This document shows positions 11,545 through 24,831 of a DNA stretch of 64,000 nucleotides, piece by piece (position 1 is the stretch's first letter; the number at the start of each line of letters is the position of its first letter). The notes below the pieces were generated by a model that made no database searches, was not told the DNA's origin, and saw only the letters and a list, made by a program, of their open reading frames with translations. Source of the stretch: Agapanthus africanus (Eukaryota > Streptophyta > Magnoliopsida > Asparagales > Amaryllidaceae). Position numbers and translations under genes: made by a program. The stretch lies in contig JASDDO010000006.1 in assembly GCA_030015575.1 (NCBI GenBank), forward strand, positions 104,958,045-105,022,044, in the 5' to 3' direction.

Positions 11545-13769
11545 TGCAGGGCTCCTAGGCACACTAGTGAGGTCTCCCAAGCCATCAACCATGGCAATTT
11601 CAAAAAAATGGTGCCTACAAACCCTAGTGTACGGATCGATAACTAGATGTCTAGGCGAAAAGAAAGCTAGCTAACAACTTAGCTAATGAAAATACGGAAA
11701 TACAACCTTTGTAGATCCGTTTGCTCCACCTCCAAAGCTCCGCAACGAGGTCGTCTCCGCTGTCCAAATCAAATCCGGGCTCTAGAGTCGGCTTCGTCGG
11801 AGAATGGGCAAGCTAGGTCGTCGATGTCCATGCCGAAGATGATCTACGTCGAGGCATCGATGAATCAAGCTCCACCTTCACCAAACCGTGAAAAGTTGTG
11901 AAGGAAACACACTCTACTTCTTGGCAAGAGGTAGAGGATGAAGAAATAGGATGTGGGTAAACTTTGGAAATGGATTTCTCACTCAAAAACATCAATCACC
12001 ATTGATGAAGCTTGGTTTTCTTCACTTGAAGAATGAAGAAGAAGAAGATAATAGTTATGATAAGTTCATTGAAAAAGAAAAGAATAATCAAAACTTATCA
12101 TGACTAAACCATGGTAAAGTGTAGAGATTCAACTAGGGTTAAAACAAATGGTTAGGTTAAGCATGAGATAAGAATGGTGGACAAAGTCAAAGGTTCATGA
12201 AACTTCAACTACAATCCAAAACAAGCCACCATTCTTCTCATTTCTTTTATTCATTTATCAAAAATAAAAAGGATAATTAAATAAGATAAATGAATAATAA
12301 ATAAGAAACCCTAACCATTTCATTAACCAAGGTTTAATACTTTACACTTAACCAAAAAGGATGTATCATCAAACATGATACAATCATGTGCACAAAATCA
12401 TATCGCATATGTAATGCGCACACCCGAGTGAGAAAATCCATCTTAAGTAAACCGATACTAGTTGACGCAAAGTAATATATCAAATATATAAATATGCATT
12501 AAATCATTAAATCAACACTTGATTCAATGACCCGGTCATGCGCACATAACCGACTGGTATCATTAGTAACATCTTATCGAATCAACACTTGATCCGATAA
12601 CCCGGCTATATCGCATATAACCGATCAATGTCACATCGCGAGAATCGAATACAGTATCACATACCGTATTATTCTCGGTCCCGCACATATCTCATATGCG
12701 CTCCTATTTCGTTTCGCTTGAGCCAGGAAACCTCTGTGTAGGACTCTAAAGACTCGTCAATACGCCGGCAGCAGATGATGATCATATCAAACACCCACAA
12801 GCCGCAAGCGGTCTGCTAAACGTAACGGCCACCCGGGTATTGAGCGATCTGAAGATCGACGAGCAAGCCCGCTCACACTCCAGTGAATCCGACCAGTAAC
12901 ACTACCGTACAGTCCGGTCTGATCGTCTGATATGTCGCATATCTTGCCTAGGGGTGGTAACCGTCAGACCCCAATAGCTTGATAAGTCGTGTCGATATGA
13001 GGTCTATAACACTTCGAGAAACTACTGGTAACACTTACCAGTAAATCTCAGCAACCCTGGCCAGGGATTTCCTGTTATAGCCAATCGATCACAGCGCAAC
13101 ATCAACTCCCTATACCGGGAGAGACGAATCCCCTCCTATCGCTCATTGCCTCCATGTGACTCGGGACTGTACCCAAAAACCACCGTTTTGCACGCCCTCT
13201 TGGACGTGGTAAGATGGAAATCAAAGCACAGTGGGAACCACACAAGACTCTATGACGATCTCGGGTCAACAGACTACTCTGTACCAGTGTCACCAGAGAA
13301 CTGCCATCTGACGTGAGGTATAATACCATCTGGGAGTTCTCGGCGAGTCCGTCCAGTGTACCCAGTCTCTACTGAGCACCCGTATATCATCTCCGATGTC
13401 AAACACCAATGGATATGGGATCATCCATCGCCCATCTGTATGGGTCGAGAAGATACACGCTAGTCTACTCTGGTATATCGATGCCCCGTCTCGATACACC
13501 CACGACTAGGGACTTTGAAGGATGTACTTATGGACTACCATGTCCCCACTAGTATGATCCGCATCATAGTCCAGGTAGTCAAGTACAGATCCTAAGGGCT
13601 TTACCAACATGTAACAGAGAGACAATCAGTATACACGTTAAGGTAAAGAGCAACCAGATAGCATACTATCATGTCGAGCAAGAAAGTCCTCCCTATATAC
13701 GTCCTAGCATCCACTACAATATACATCATATGTACAGTAATGGCCTCTAGGGCATACATATAACTAACA
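11545..13769 (-). repeat. Copia-2 5' LTR
   Basis: 2225 bp, the partner of 3384-5608 with three transitions between them (99.87% identical by my count). It ends at TAACA before the duplicated CATCG. It carries the same 82-bp repeats and CCCTGGCCAGGG palindrome. Confidence 0.95.
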
Positions 13770-15734
13770 CATCGGGTTCCGGACTCTCGAGAGGTTCCAC
13801 GAAGAGAAAGGTGCAACCTTTGCTTCCGATCTTCGATACAAAGATGATCTACCTTGAAGTTTCGTTAACACAAGCTAACACTCATGAAATGATGTGAACA
13901 CCCTCATCTAAATGGCAAGGAAAGATGAGGATGATGAAGTAGGATTTTTGCTCTCTTTATTTATCTTTTTCTCACATTTATTCATCACTTGAAGAAAATC
14001 TAGAAAGCTTTTTCATGAAAGAATGAGGGAAGAAAAAGATGAATTATGATTGAATTCCTTTTGTGATGAATAGTAATCAAGAATATATGATTGATTATCC
14101 AACCATGGTCAAGGATGAGAGGCTAAACCAATGTAGAGAATAAACTAGAGTTAGGGTTTGGTTAGGTCAAAGCATGAGTCATAACAAAATATCTTTATCA
14201 TGACAAAATAGAATCCTTCTAGAATGAACAAGAAGGTGCTAACCCTAATCAAACCCTAATCCCTTTATATCATCCTTAAACATGTTTTATAATAAATCAT
14301 ATCATGTCACAATAATATATATCACATATATATTATATATTTGCAACAAAAGAAAATAATACAATTAACATATATCGCATATATATCAATGTATTAATCC
14401 GGTGAGAAAAAGAATCTTTTAGTGAGCTAATATTAGTTAATGTAATTTAATATATCATATATATTATTATACATTAAATTATCGAATCAACACTTGATCC
14501 GACAATACGGCTATATCGCATATAACAGACTAATATTTATCCGTACCGATTCATCGAATCAACACTTAATCCGATGACCCGGCTGATATCATATATCGCG
14601 AAAATAGAATACGTTATCTCATATCGCATTATCCTCGGTCCCGCACATATCACATATGTGCCCCTACTCCGTTTTGCCTGAGTCAAGAAACCTCTGTGTA
14701 GGACTCTAAAGAATCGTCAATACGCTGGCAGTAGGTGATGATCATATCAAACATCCACAAGCTGCAAGCGGTCAGCTAAACGTAACAGCTACCCAGGTAT
14801 TGAGCGCTCGGAAGATCAACAAGCAAGCCTGTACATTCTCCTGTGAATCCAAACAGTAACACTCTCGTACAGTCCGGTCTCGTCGTCTGATATGTTGCAT
14901 ATCTCGCCTAGGGGTGGTAAACGTCAGACCCCAGTAGCTCGATAAGTCGTGTCGATATGAGGTCTATAACAGTTCGAGAAACTACTGATAACACTTACCA
15001 GTAAATCTCAGCAACCCTGGCCAGGGATTTCCGGTTATAGCCAATCGAACACAGCACAACATCAACTCCCTATACCGGGAGAGACGAATCCCCTCCTATC
15101 GCTCATTGCCTCCATGTGATTCGGGACTGTACCCAAAAGCCACCTTTTTGCACGCCCTCTTGGATGTGGTATGATGGAAATCAAAGCACAGTGGGAATCA
15201 CACAAGTCTCTATGACGATCTCGGGTCAACGGACTACTCTGTACCAGTGTCACCGGAGAACTGCCATCTGACGTGAGGTATAATACCATCTGGGAGTTCT
15301 CGGCGAGTCCGTCCAGTGTACCCAGTCTCCACTGAGCACCCGTACACCATCCTTGATGTCAAACACCGATGGATATGGGATCATCCATCGCCCATCATAT
15401 GGGTCAAGATGCGTATACGCTAGTCTACTCTGGTGTATCGATGCCCTGTCTCGATACACCCTCGACTAGGAACAGTTCTAGGATGTACTCGTCGACTACC
15501 GTGGCCCCACTAGTATGATCTCATCATAGTCCCAGTAGTCGAGTACACATCCTAAGGGCTTTATCAACATGGAACATAGAGACAATCAGAGTACATGTTA
15601 AGATAAAGTACAACCAGATAGCGTACTATCATGTCGAGCAAGAAAGTCCTCCCTATATATGTCCAAGCATCCATTACAATATACATCGTATGTACAGTAA
15701 TGACCTCTAGGGCATACATATAACTAACAGTGTG

Positions 15735-16383
15735 CGGTAGCTAATTAGTGCTTATCTGTATAAGCATATGATGCGATTGGATTAGGGTAGTCGTGCGACT
15801 TTGTTGACTATGTTAAGGGTCGTGCGGGTGGGTTTAATTCAATCGGGAAATGACGGGTTGAACTTGACTAGCACTTATGATTTGTTGACTATGTTAAGGT
15901 CATATAGCTGCTAGGGGAAAAATTATCGGGAATTTCAAGTGTTGAAATTTGCAATGAGATTGCATACCTTCTATTAGATAGTTGGATCCTGATACCCACT
16001 GTGAGTAATTGTTACTCCTGGAAGAGTTTTAGACATTACAATTAGCCGATCAAGTAGGTGTCTAGAAAGGTGTTAACGAGGTTACGCCTCTGGGAAAACG
16101 AGGTTTACTGTAATTAGGTTCGTGCGAAAGCACGGGGGACCTCCCTCAAAGTACCGACACTTGCCTGGCTGAAAGATTGGCGAACTTGTGGCGTGTAATT
16201 AATCCCGGCTAGTCTTTCCTTTTAGGGTTTGAAGGAAGATTTGATAAAAATAGTGGGAGCCATCCTGATTAGATAAAATAAATAACCAATCTGATCTTGC
16301 AAGAGCGCACGCTGAGTGTTTTCTTCTATCTCTTTCCTGGTAGCGACCATATCATGCCTTAATCAAGACAATAATACGGATTA
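15735..16383 (+). other. Copia-1 leader, second half
   Basis: Continues directly from 3159 once the Copia-3 block is removed. It holds two more copies of TTTGTTGACTATGTTAAGG (15800-15818 and 15881-15899), completing the set of three with 3132-3150. No coding signal is seen. Confidence 0.75.
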
Positions 16384-17160
16384 TTGACCGAACCCGCTTG
16401 TTATACTGAGATAGGGAACGTTGGTCCCGCTCTAACTTATAATCGTTATAAGACAGAGCAGGAAATTGGGGAATACCAGATTTCCCGTGCCGCCCAAACG
16501 AGGAAAGTGCATATGATGCATCATCTTCGGGTGTGTTCGTTACACAGAACTGTTTCTCAATATTCTTTAAGTCCAAGGTATGTGATACCAGATAAGGATC
16601 CCATATATGTAAACTGTTACATAGGGCTACAGATAGGTAGAGAACTGAGAACGGGTGATAAGTTTCATGAGGCAGAAAATGGGGCAAGTGTTGCAACCAA
16701 GTCTGTTGGTTACTGTCACCCCGTATTACAAATACAATGATTCTGAACGAATGTTATTAGATACCGAACCTGATATAAAAAATCATATCAGTCTCTTTAT
16801 TAGTAAAGAAATGATAAAATTTTGTATTGTTGGATAATGTTTTGAACATTTCCTATATCAAAAGTTGATCGGTTCAGGCACGTTATCTAAAAGCATTGAT
16901 GTTCTAAATCAAACTACGGTTCTTAGTATATAGAACACACACAAGAGGAAGAGTTCAGAAATGAACGGATCCTTCTTGAGGTATTGTAGACTAGGTCATA
17001 TCAATGCGACCCGACTAGCTTGAGTTACATAAAGATGCATATTTAAATTAGTTTGAATTTACATCTTGTGAAACTTGCAAGTCATGTCACAGAGATAAGA
17101 TGACCATAGCTCCGTTTACAGGAAACAGAGAAAAAGTTAGTGAACTCTTGGGATGATACA
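16384..17160 (+). pseudogene. Copia-1 protease and pre-integrase relic
   Basis: The frame 16384-16740 corresponds to the Copia-2 protease frame but shifts before the DTG motif, so the active site is lost from it. From about 16990 a GAG-pre-integrase segment is readable across frames (LGHIN, then TCKSCHRDKMTIAPFTG), the zinc-binding linker before copia integrase. Confidence 0.7.
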
Positions 17161-17165
17161 TGTTG

Positions 17166-17492
17166 ATGTATGTAGGTCCCCTGTCTACACATGCCAAGAA
17201 CGGTTCTTTGTACTTCATTACATTCTCTGATAATCTTTCGTGATTCAGACATATGTTCCTGTTGAAACACAAGTCCGAACCTTTTGAGATATTCACAGAA
17301 TATAAGTTAGAAGTAGAGAACCAAAATACGGGTATAAGTATTATGTCCTTTGATGTGATCGAGGAGGAGAATACTTGTGCATGGAATTCCTGGACTATTC
17401 TAATGGAGAATGAGATTCTCTCTCAGCATTACTCCTCCGTATACACCATAACAAGATGGTATATCGGGGCGGAGCAATTACACCCTATATGA
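17166..17492 (+). pseudogene. Copia-1 integrase relic
   Basis: FLLKHKSEPFEIF and the following residues match the Copia-2 relic almost completely, including the abnormal stretch after SFDVI and the TGA after ...EQLHPI. About 320 bp later (17809-17871) PLRRSSRVPHPPERYFGF marks the linker before RT. Confidence 0.85.
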
Positions 17493-17658
17493 TAAGTTGT
17501 GCTCTATGATGAGTACTACTGAGTTACCTATTTCCTTTTGGGAGTTATGCACTTATGAAGTTGCATACCTATTGAATAGGGTCCCGAACAAATCAGTAGC
17601 CTACCACTTCATATGTGATATGGAAAGGGAAGAGCACATCTCTTAAGTCAGTTAAGAT

Positions 17659-18560
17659 TTGGGGTTGTCCGGACTTTGTCTGAAAAGCAAAATCTGGACA
17701 AGCTCGAGGCAAGATCTGTTACGTAGAACTGGAAATGTTCCAGCTATACAAACTACAGCTGATGATTTGGTAGAACCGAAGGATTCAATAGAAACCAACG
17801 AACCCCAGCCTCTCCGCCGATCTAGCAGGGTTCCTCACCCACCTGAGAGATACTTCGGTTTCTCTATGACAGTGGGAGTGGGGAATGCATCATGAGATGA
17901 TGACCCAACTAGTTTCGAGCTGGCCATCAAGAGTGGGACTCTGTAAGAATGGCTGGATGTTTATCGATCTGTGATGGAATCCTTATACACCAACAAAGTC
18001 TGGACTTTAGTTGCTATATCTGAAGGGTTAAATCCCCATCAGGAGCAAGTATATCTTGAGAAGATTACTTGGTGTAGATGGAAAAGTTGAGACTTTCAAA
18101 GCTAGACTTGTTAAAGGTTTTCGTCATCGACCAGGCGTGGATAATGATGAAACCTTTTTCCAGTTACTATGCTTAAGTCCATCCAGATCCTACTTGCCGC
18201 GGCTACATACCATGACTACGATATCAGGTGGTTGGGTGCCATGACTCCTTTTCTAAATGATGTTTTAGAAGAGTGCGTCTATAAGTACACAGCCAGAGGG
18301 CTTCGTAGACAGTGGGAGCAGCGGAAACGTGTGGAAGATGCTTTATAGATTAAAGCACGCATCGCGGAGTTGGAACGTCTGTTTTGATGTATTAGTCAAA
18401 GAGTTTGACATCATCAAAATGGTAGATGAACCTTGTATATACACAAAGGGTGGTAGGGAGTATGGTAGTGATCCTCGTAGAGTACGTGGATGACATACTC
18501 TTGATAGGGAAGGAGTTTCATATGCTACGCTCGGTCAATCTCCGCTTATCACAATGATTC
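17659..18560 (+). pseudogene. Copia-1 linker and reverse transcriptase relic
   Basis: RRSSRVPHPPERYFGF (linker), LYTNKVWTLV and VETFKARLVKGF (start of copia RT), then EYVDDILLIGKEF near 18481-18515. These lie in several frames, separated by stops. The catalytic YVDD is kept. The layout agrees with Copia-2. Confidence 0.85.
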
Positions 18561-18599
18561 TCCATATAGGATCAAATTGATACCTACTAAATCCTGGGT

Positions 18600-19134
18600 T
18601 TTGGATCTATGAGATAGATCTAAATGGATGTTAGGATACTCACCAGTTGTAGTGAGATGGTATCAATCGATCCTGGGGAGAATCACTGGAAAGGTTCCAG
18701 GGTGATAAGGACGGCTGAAAGTCAGTCGCAGGCATTGTCTTAACCCTCAGAAAAGGGACGGTATGGTGGAAGAGTTCCAAACTAAATACCGTGGCAAACT
18801 AGACGATAAAGGATGGATACATCGCTACTTAAGATGCTACCAAAGAGGCAGTCTAGATGTATACATGTTTATGAGATGAACTTAGTTCCTCCCATTGTGT
18901 GACAATGGAGTTGTGGCTTTTGCCAAGGAACGTCCGTCCCATCAGTGATCCAGACATAATCTAAGGCAGTATCACCTGATCATAGAGATGGCTGATCTCC
19001 AAGGTGATCGAGGTTAGGAGAGTAGACTCTGAGGACAACACAGCGGATCTACTCACAAAGGCCTTTTCCCAGAGAGAGACTTTTATGGGATGGTTGAGTA
19101 TGAGATACTTCAACCACTGCTACAGATGGCCCTA
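18600..19134 (+). pseudogene. Copia-1 RNase H relic
   Basis: The end reads VIEVRRVDSEDNTADLLTKA, the copia RNase H tail, just before the polypurine tract. Earlier parts are broken. Confidence 0.75.
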
Positions 19135-19149
19135 GTGCAATTGGGAGAT
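19135..19149 (+). other. Copia-1 polypurine tract
   Basis: GTGCAATTGGGAGAT lies directly before the 3' LTR start TGTTAGTTAT. It differs from the Copia-2 tract by one base. Confidence 0.85.
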
Positions 19150-21359
19150 TGTTAGTTATATGTATGCCCTAGAGGCCATTACTGTACATAGGATGTATAT
19201 TGTAGTGGATGCTGGGACATATATAGGGAGGACTTTCTTGCTCGACATGATAGTATGCTATCTGGTTACTCTTTACCTTAACGTGTGTACTGATTGTCTC
19301 TCTGTTACATGTTGGTAAAGCCCTTAGGATGTATACTTGACTACCTGGACTATGATGCGGATCATACTAGTGGGGACATGGTAGTCCATAAGTACAACCT
19401 TCAAGGTCCCTAGTCGTGGGTGTATCGAGACGGGGCATCGATATACCAGAGTAGACTAGCGTATACCTTCTCGACCCATACAGATGGGCGATGGATGATC
19501 CCATATCCATCGGTGTTTGACATCAGAGATGATATACGGGTGCTCAGTGGAGACTGGGTACACTGGACGGACTCGCCGAGAACTCCCAGATGGTATTATA
19601 CCTCACGTCAGATGGCAGTTCTTAGGTGACACTGGTATAGGTTAGTCTGTAGACCCGAGATCGTCATAGAGTCTTGTGTGATTCCCACTGTGCTTTGATT
19701 TCCACCTGACCACGTCCAAGAGGGCGTGCAAAACGGTGGCTTTTGGGTACAGTCCCGAATCACATGGAGGCAATGAGCGATAGGAGGGGATTCGTCTCTC
19801 CCGGTATAGGGAGTTGATGTTGCGCTGTGTTCGATTGGCTATAACCGGAAATCCCTGGCCAGGGTTGCTGAGATTTACTGATAAGTGTTATCAGTAGTAT
19901 CTCGAACTGTTATAGACCTCATATCGACACGACTTATCGAGCTATTGGGGTCTGACGTTTACCACCCCTAGGCGAGATATGCGACATATCAGACGAACAG
20001 ACCGGACTTTACGGTAAGTGTTACTGGTTGGATTCACAGGAGTGTGAGTGGGCTTGCTCGTCGATCTTCTGATCGCTCAATACCCGGGTGGCCGTTACGT
20101 TTAGCAGACCGCTTGCGGCTTGTGGGTGTTTGATATGATCATCACCTGCTGCCGGCGTATTGACGAGTCTTTAGAGTCCTACACAGAGGTTTCCTGGCTC
20201 AAGCGAAACGAAATAGGAGCGCATATGTGATTTGTGCGGGACCGAGAATAATGCTTGTATGTGATACTGTATTCGATTCTCGCGATTTGTGACATTGATC
20301 GGTTATATGCGATATAGCCGGGTTATCGGATCAAGTGTTGATTCGATAAGTTGTTACTATTGATATTAGTCGGTTATATGTGATATGACCGGATCGTTAG
20401 ATCAAGTATTGATTTAATGATTTAATGTATAATTATATATTAGATATATTACTTTACATTGACTAATATTGTTCACTTTTAATGGATTTTCTCACTTGAA
20501 ATGTGCACATTGTATATGTGATATACTTTTGTGCACTTGATTGTATCTTGTTTGATGATACATGCATACTTGGTTAAGTGTATGATTAAACCATGGTTGT
20601 GTAATGGTTAGGGTTTTGATTTACTTATTCATTTATTTATTTTGTTTATTTATTTTTGCAAAATAAATGAATGGAGGCTTTCTTTGTTTGCTAGTTGAAG
20701 CTTCTTGAAGCTTTGACTAAGTGACCATTTTTGTTTTCATACTTAACCCTAACCATTCCACTTAACCCTAGTTCATTCTCTACACTTGACCATGGTTGCT
20801 ATATGATAAGTATTCCTTTTATTTTCTATTTTTAATATTCTTATCTTCTTCTCTTCTTCTTCTTCTTCTTCATCAACAAGAAGAAAAGCTTGCCTCCATC
20901 AATGGCAACTTGAGAAAAAAAGTGAGAAATCCAATTCTAAAGTGAACCCACTTCCTATTTCTTCATCCTCTACCACTTGCCAAGTACTATAGGGTGTTTT
21001 CTTCACAAGTTTCATGACTTGGTGAAGTTGGAGCTTGATCTTGTGTTGCCTCGACGTAGATCATCTTCGGCTTCGAAGTCGATGACCTAGCCCGCCCATT
21101 TCTCCGATGAAGCCGACGCTAGAGCACGGGATCCGATGATCGCAGCGAGGAGACATCATCACGGAGCTATGGAGGTGGAGGACCGGATCTACAAAGGTTG
21201 TATTTCCGTTTACCCTTTAGTTAAGTTGTTAACTAGTTTCTAGTTTCGCCTAAAATTCTAGTTAACGATCTAGTCTAGGGTTTCTCGGCACTTGTAAAAT
21301 TTGAAATTGGCATGGTTGATGCCTTGTGAGACCTCATTAGTGTGCCTAGGAACCCTACA
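19150..21359 (+). repeat. Copia-1 3' LTR
   Basis: 2210 bp, TGTTAG...CCTACA, ending at 21359. The following five bases (21360-21364, GTAGT) should be the target duplication; its partner is left of the window. It contains the CCCTGGCCAGGG palindrome at 19854-19865 and the family's CGCATATAACC-like repeats near 20310-20430. Confidence 0.92.
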
Positions 21360-23231
21360 GTAGTGTGAATGCATTGATGGTGCTTTAATGCATGGTGCAC
21401 TCACCTCTTGCACTCACCCCTCTTTCTCTTTATTCTTTCACTCATTATCTCTCACACTCATTTCTTTCTCTTATATCTTCATCTCTCTTCAACTCAAACT
21501 GAACATTTTATATTCCAACACAAATCCATCTCAAATCCTTCACTAAATTCATAAAATCACACCTTTTGCTTGGATTTTGCCTCTTGGATGCCTTAGAGCT
21601 AGGAAAGCTTGGATCATTGAGTTCTTGAGGATAGGTAATCTCTATCTTTTCTTTATGTTGTGGTAGTGATTTGTAGCCTTTTAGTTTCAGTTTTGATCGC
21701 TTTAAGTTTAGTTTTGTGCGAAATATCGTATTTTAGTGCCAATTTGTGATATCTGTGACCTGCTGTGACCCCGAGATTTTACCAGGAAACCAAACAATAT
21801 AGTTGTGTTGTACTAGTGACCATAGGACCCCACCTCAAGCACGAGACCCCCTGCTCGGACCTCGGCCGGCGACGTGAAGAGCATTTCCGGCGAGATCGGT
21901 TTTCCATTGGAGTTGGGGTTTGGGTTTTTGTGGGTAGGTATCTGAAGTGGTTTAGGTGTGTTTAGTTATGTTTGATTGTTTAGTTTTCTCTGTATGAAAA
22001 ATTTAGGATCACATAGGTAGTTTCTAGTGATACGACTACGCGCGATACGTTATCCGACACGGTCCGTGCACTTCGTGCTGGTTTTGCTCTTGGGTTGGCA
22101 TCGTCATGTATCTACATGCGTTAGCCACAATATGAACACTTGGGAGTAGGTTTAGAGTTGGTGTGTCGGTAAAACGTAGTATGTACTTTTTTTTGGTCGT
22201 TTGCTAATATACACTTGTGTTATCGTTTTGTTGTTTTAGGGTCGCAGGCGGGGACTTCGGACGCTGCGACGAAAGGGGAAACAGGTGGTTGGCTTTGCTT
22301 AGCCAGGATGGTTGGTAAGCACATTTAACATCTACAGGGGAATCACCCGCATGGCGCTATGCGTCTGGGCTAGAGATGTTGCGTTGTCGCACATTCTATT
22401 GCATATTAGAGTTGCGCTTACAATCTATTGCTTAGTTACTTCTTGTGCCTGGACTAGTATCCTTAGGACACTGCATTATTATTGACGGCTTATGTTGCAC
22501 GAGCACTGATTGTATGCTACCCACACCGTCAATAATTGTCATGTCACGCACAACACATTGATAGATATGATATTGTCTGGTTAGGGACATTGAGACAATG
22601 ATTCATATTTCTTTCTGCATATGACATATAGCATACCTGTATACTTACATGCTTAGACATATAGCCTGACATGCTTGCATACTAGGTACCCATATACCTA
22701 TATGGTATTGTACCATTGTGATAGGTATATACACATTTGAGACATACCTACATGTACATCTGGCATACATACATACATATACCTGTAGGGTATTATGGAT
22801 AGGTATTGACACATACCTTACTACAGCTACTTTGACATCATACATACTTACATAAGGACACACATATCATTCTATACCGACATGGTTGCACATACCTTGT
22901 TATAGCTACATGTTCACCTGTCTATGAAGTTGTATCTTATTTCGGGGAAATCAGGAACCGTGTGATATATTTAATAACTTGTTGCAATTAAAATAGCGGT
23001 TTTTTCCTTTATATGCTCATATTACTGTTTCATGTTGCATATATTACATTCGTGGATTTCATATGATGTCTCTGAAATTTTTACTCCTAAATATATATAA
23101 CAGTAGAATGGGACGCTCTTATATATGCCTAGACACATATATTAGTGGAATGGAACGCTAATATACATCTATTAATTCATGCATTGGTACTTATTCTTTA
23201 CTTGATATTTGTATGCATCTACTCTGAGATT

Positions 23232-23588
23232 TGTATAATACCGATACGGGGATCGAGAGTGTCGGTGTTTGGCACTTAAGATTCGAGGACGTATAATACA
23301 GATACGGGGATCGAGAGTGTCGGTGTTTGGCACTTAAGATTCGAGGACGTATAATACCGATACGGAGATCGAGAGTGTCGGTGTTTGGCACTTAAGATTC
23401 GAAGGCGTATAATACCGATATGGGGATCGAGAGTGTCGGTGTTTGGCAATTAAGATTTGAGGACGTATAATACCGATACGGGGATCGAGAGTGTCGGTGT
23501 TTGGCACTTAAGATTCGACGACGTATAATACCGATATGGGGATCGAGAGTGTCGGTGTTTGGCACTTAAGATTTGAGGACGTATAAAC
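23232..23588 (+). repeat. 58-bp tandem repeat, about six copies
   Basis: The unit begins GTATAATACCGATACGGGGA and ends TTCGAGGAC, with a few substitutions per copy. It lies inside the gypsy LTR. Confidence 0.92.
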
Positions 23589-23677
23589 ATGTATTTATGT
23601 GTCGATGCTAGACACTTGTTTCATGATGTTTTTGGGTGTCGATACAGTACATTCACCTTATATGAAACTCATTTGAT

Positions 23678-23806
23678 ATTGATATTGTACACACAGGATA
23701 TGTGGGATATACCGATATTGTACACACAGGATATGTGGGATATACCGATATTGTACACACAGGATATTTGGGATATACCGATATTGTACACACAGGATAT
23801 GTAAGA
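23678..23806 (+). repeat. 33-bp tandem repeat, about four copies
   Basis: The unit TACACACAGGATATGTGGGA plus ATACCGATATTG repeats with period 33. Because 33 is a multiple of three it gives an artificial open frame. Confidence 0.9.
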
Positions 23807-24831
23807 TTTACTTGATGTTGTACATTAAGGATATATGAGACTTACATGATATGAGAGACAAATTGGGGGCGGATTTGTTGAAATAGGGATTTGAATTGTC
23901 TGGTTGGATTTTGGTCCTACCACGAGGTTAGGATTTTCGTGGAAATGACATGTCTTATTCCATACTCCACATTTATTGTTTATGCATTGCTTCATGTATT
24001 AGTTATACCAGATAAAGTACCTTAATTGATTATTGCATACTGATTGTCATATTATTGTTTCATGTATTAGTAGTACCTGCTAGTGTACATTTCATGACTG
24101 ATGCATTACATATGACCATTTACTACTGATAGTTTGCATTTGTTAGATTCGCGTTGTACGTGGATACTTGCGATTACCTGCATATGTTATTTACTATTCA
24201 CGAGTTGGCAACTCATCCCCGTTGTGCCACAGTGTTTTGCAGGTGTTCCTCAGGATAGTCAGATGCAGGGCTATTTTCATCCATCGTATCATCTTTGCTG
24301 CGGATTCCGCTTCGCCTGTCAGTGTGCAGTTTTTCCTAGGTAGGTTGTGCGGTTATCTGATGTTGCTTGTTGTACGTTCGTTGTATCCTGTACTCTCCAT
24401 CTATCATTATCTTGTATGACTTAGAGACATGGTGTGAGGACCATATTGTATTTCATTTAGTGACTTGGAGGTCTTTTATGAAATTTATTTATATCGTCTC
24501 TTTCTTCGCTACGGCGTCGTATATCTGTTGTTGGTGGTTGTTTTCCGCCGTTGGGCATGGATTTTGCTCCCGTTTGGAATGCTTTTACTTATATATTGTT
24601 GTACCCATTTTTGGGGGCTTGTTTTACAAAGGAGGTGCTGCCAAAATTTCAAAGGAATAAAAGTTGGACTTTAAAGAATTTGGTTTAAGATTTCAAAAGT
24701 TTTAATAATGTTCTTTTCTTACAACTTTTGATGGTTTAGATTGCTGGGTTTTTCGGCTTACTTAAATTGCGTTACACCTGTAGACGTTGCATAGTTTTTG
24801 GGCCATCACGTGCCATTTTCGAGTCGTGACA

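Larger units (their letters stand above)
3384..13769 (-). mobile_element. Copia-2: full-length, young, non-autonomous copia element
   Basis: A complete minus-strand element of 10386 bp with 5-bp duplications CATCG at 3379-3383 and 13770-13774. Its LTRs (3384-5608 and 11545-13769) are each exactly 2225 bp and differ at three positions, all transitions (3687/11848, 4784/12945, 4819/12980). In element order it has 5' LTR, primer site (11543-11531), about 3.1 kb noncoding leader, protease relic, integrase relic, RT relic, RNase H relic, polypurine tract and 3' LTR. Pol is full of stops and shifts, yet the LTRs are almost identical, so it must have been copied by proteins supplied in trans. Confidence 0.95.
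3160..15729 (-). mobile_element. Copia-3: solo copia LTR, split by Copia-2
   Basis: Segments 3160-3383 and 13775-15729 join into one LTR of about 2179 bp in minus orientation. It starts TGTAGGG and ends TAACA on the plus strand and is flanked by the 5-bp duplication GTGTG. There is no primer site or internal sequence, so it is a solo LTR left by LTR-LTR recombination. It resembles the Copia-1 and Copia-2 LTRs but is clearly diverged, for example in its first 90 bases. It interrupts Copia-1 right beside one of the iterated stem-loops. Confidence 0.92.
1..21359 (+). mobile_element. Copia-1: host Ty1/copia element, 5' truncated by window edge
   Basis: A plus-strand copia element split by a nested block at 3160-15734. 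Visible parts are the 3' end of the 5' LTR (1-617), a primer site, a noncoding leader (631-3159), pol relics (16384-19134), a polypurine tract and a 3' LTR (19150-21359). The two internal halves join across the nested insertion, which is bounded by the 5-bp duplication GTGTG (3155-3159 and 15730-15734). In the comparable 334 bp of the two LTRs (284-617 against 21026-21359) I count 10 differences, about 3%, so this copy is much older than Copia-2 nested inside it. Pol is broken by stops and frameshifts, so it cannot be autonomous. Confidence 0.9.
21360..24831 (+). repeat. Large gypsy-type LTR, 5' part removed by Copia-1
   Basis: Ends in CGAGTCGTGACA, the same terminus as the LTRs ending at 25678 and 44680. 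It shares their internal order: pyrimidine-rich leader, small exon-like block with a GTAAGC donor at 22312, a conserved hairpin (22478-22536), tandem repeats, then GTTGGCAACTC followed by CCGTTGTGCCACAG. Plus orientation is inferred from leader and splice-like signals. No coding domain is present. It is most like large chromovirus/Tekay-type LTRs, but with no pol attached that is an inference. Confidence 0.75.

Noticed and set aside
23191-23391. Minus-strand frame with repeated NTDTLDLRIGI-like units
   Set aside because: An artefact of the 58-bp tandem repeat.
23234-23590. CRISPR-like array
   Set aside because: Repeats are contiguous without unique spacers and sit in a plant LTR.
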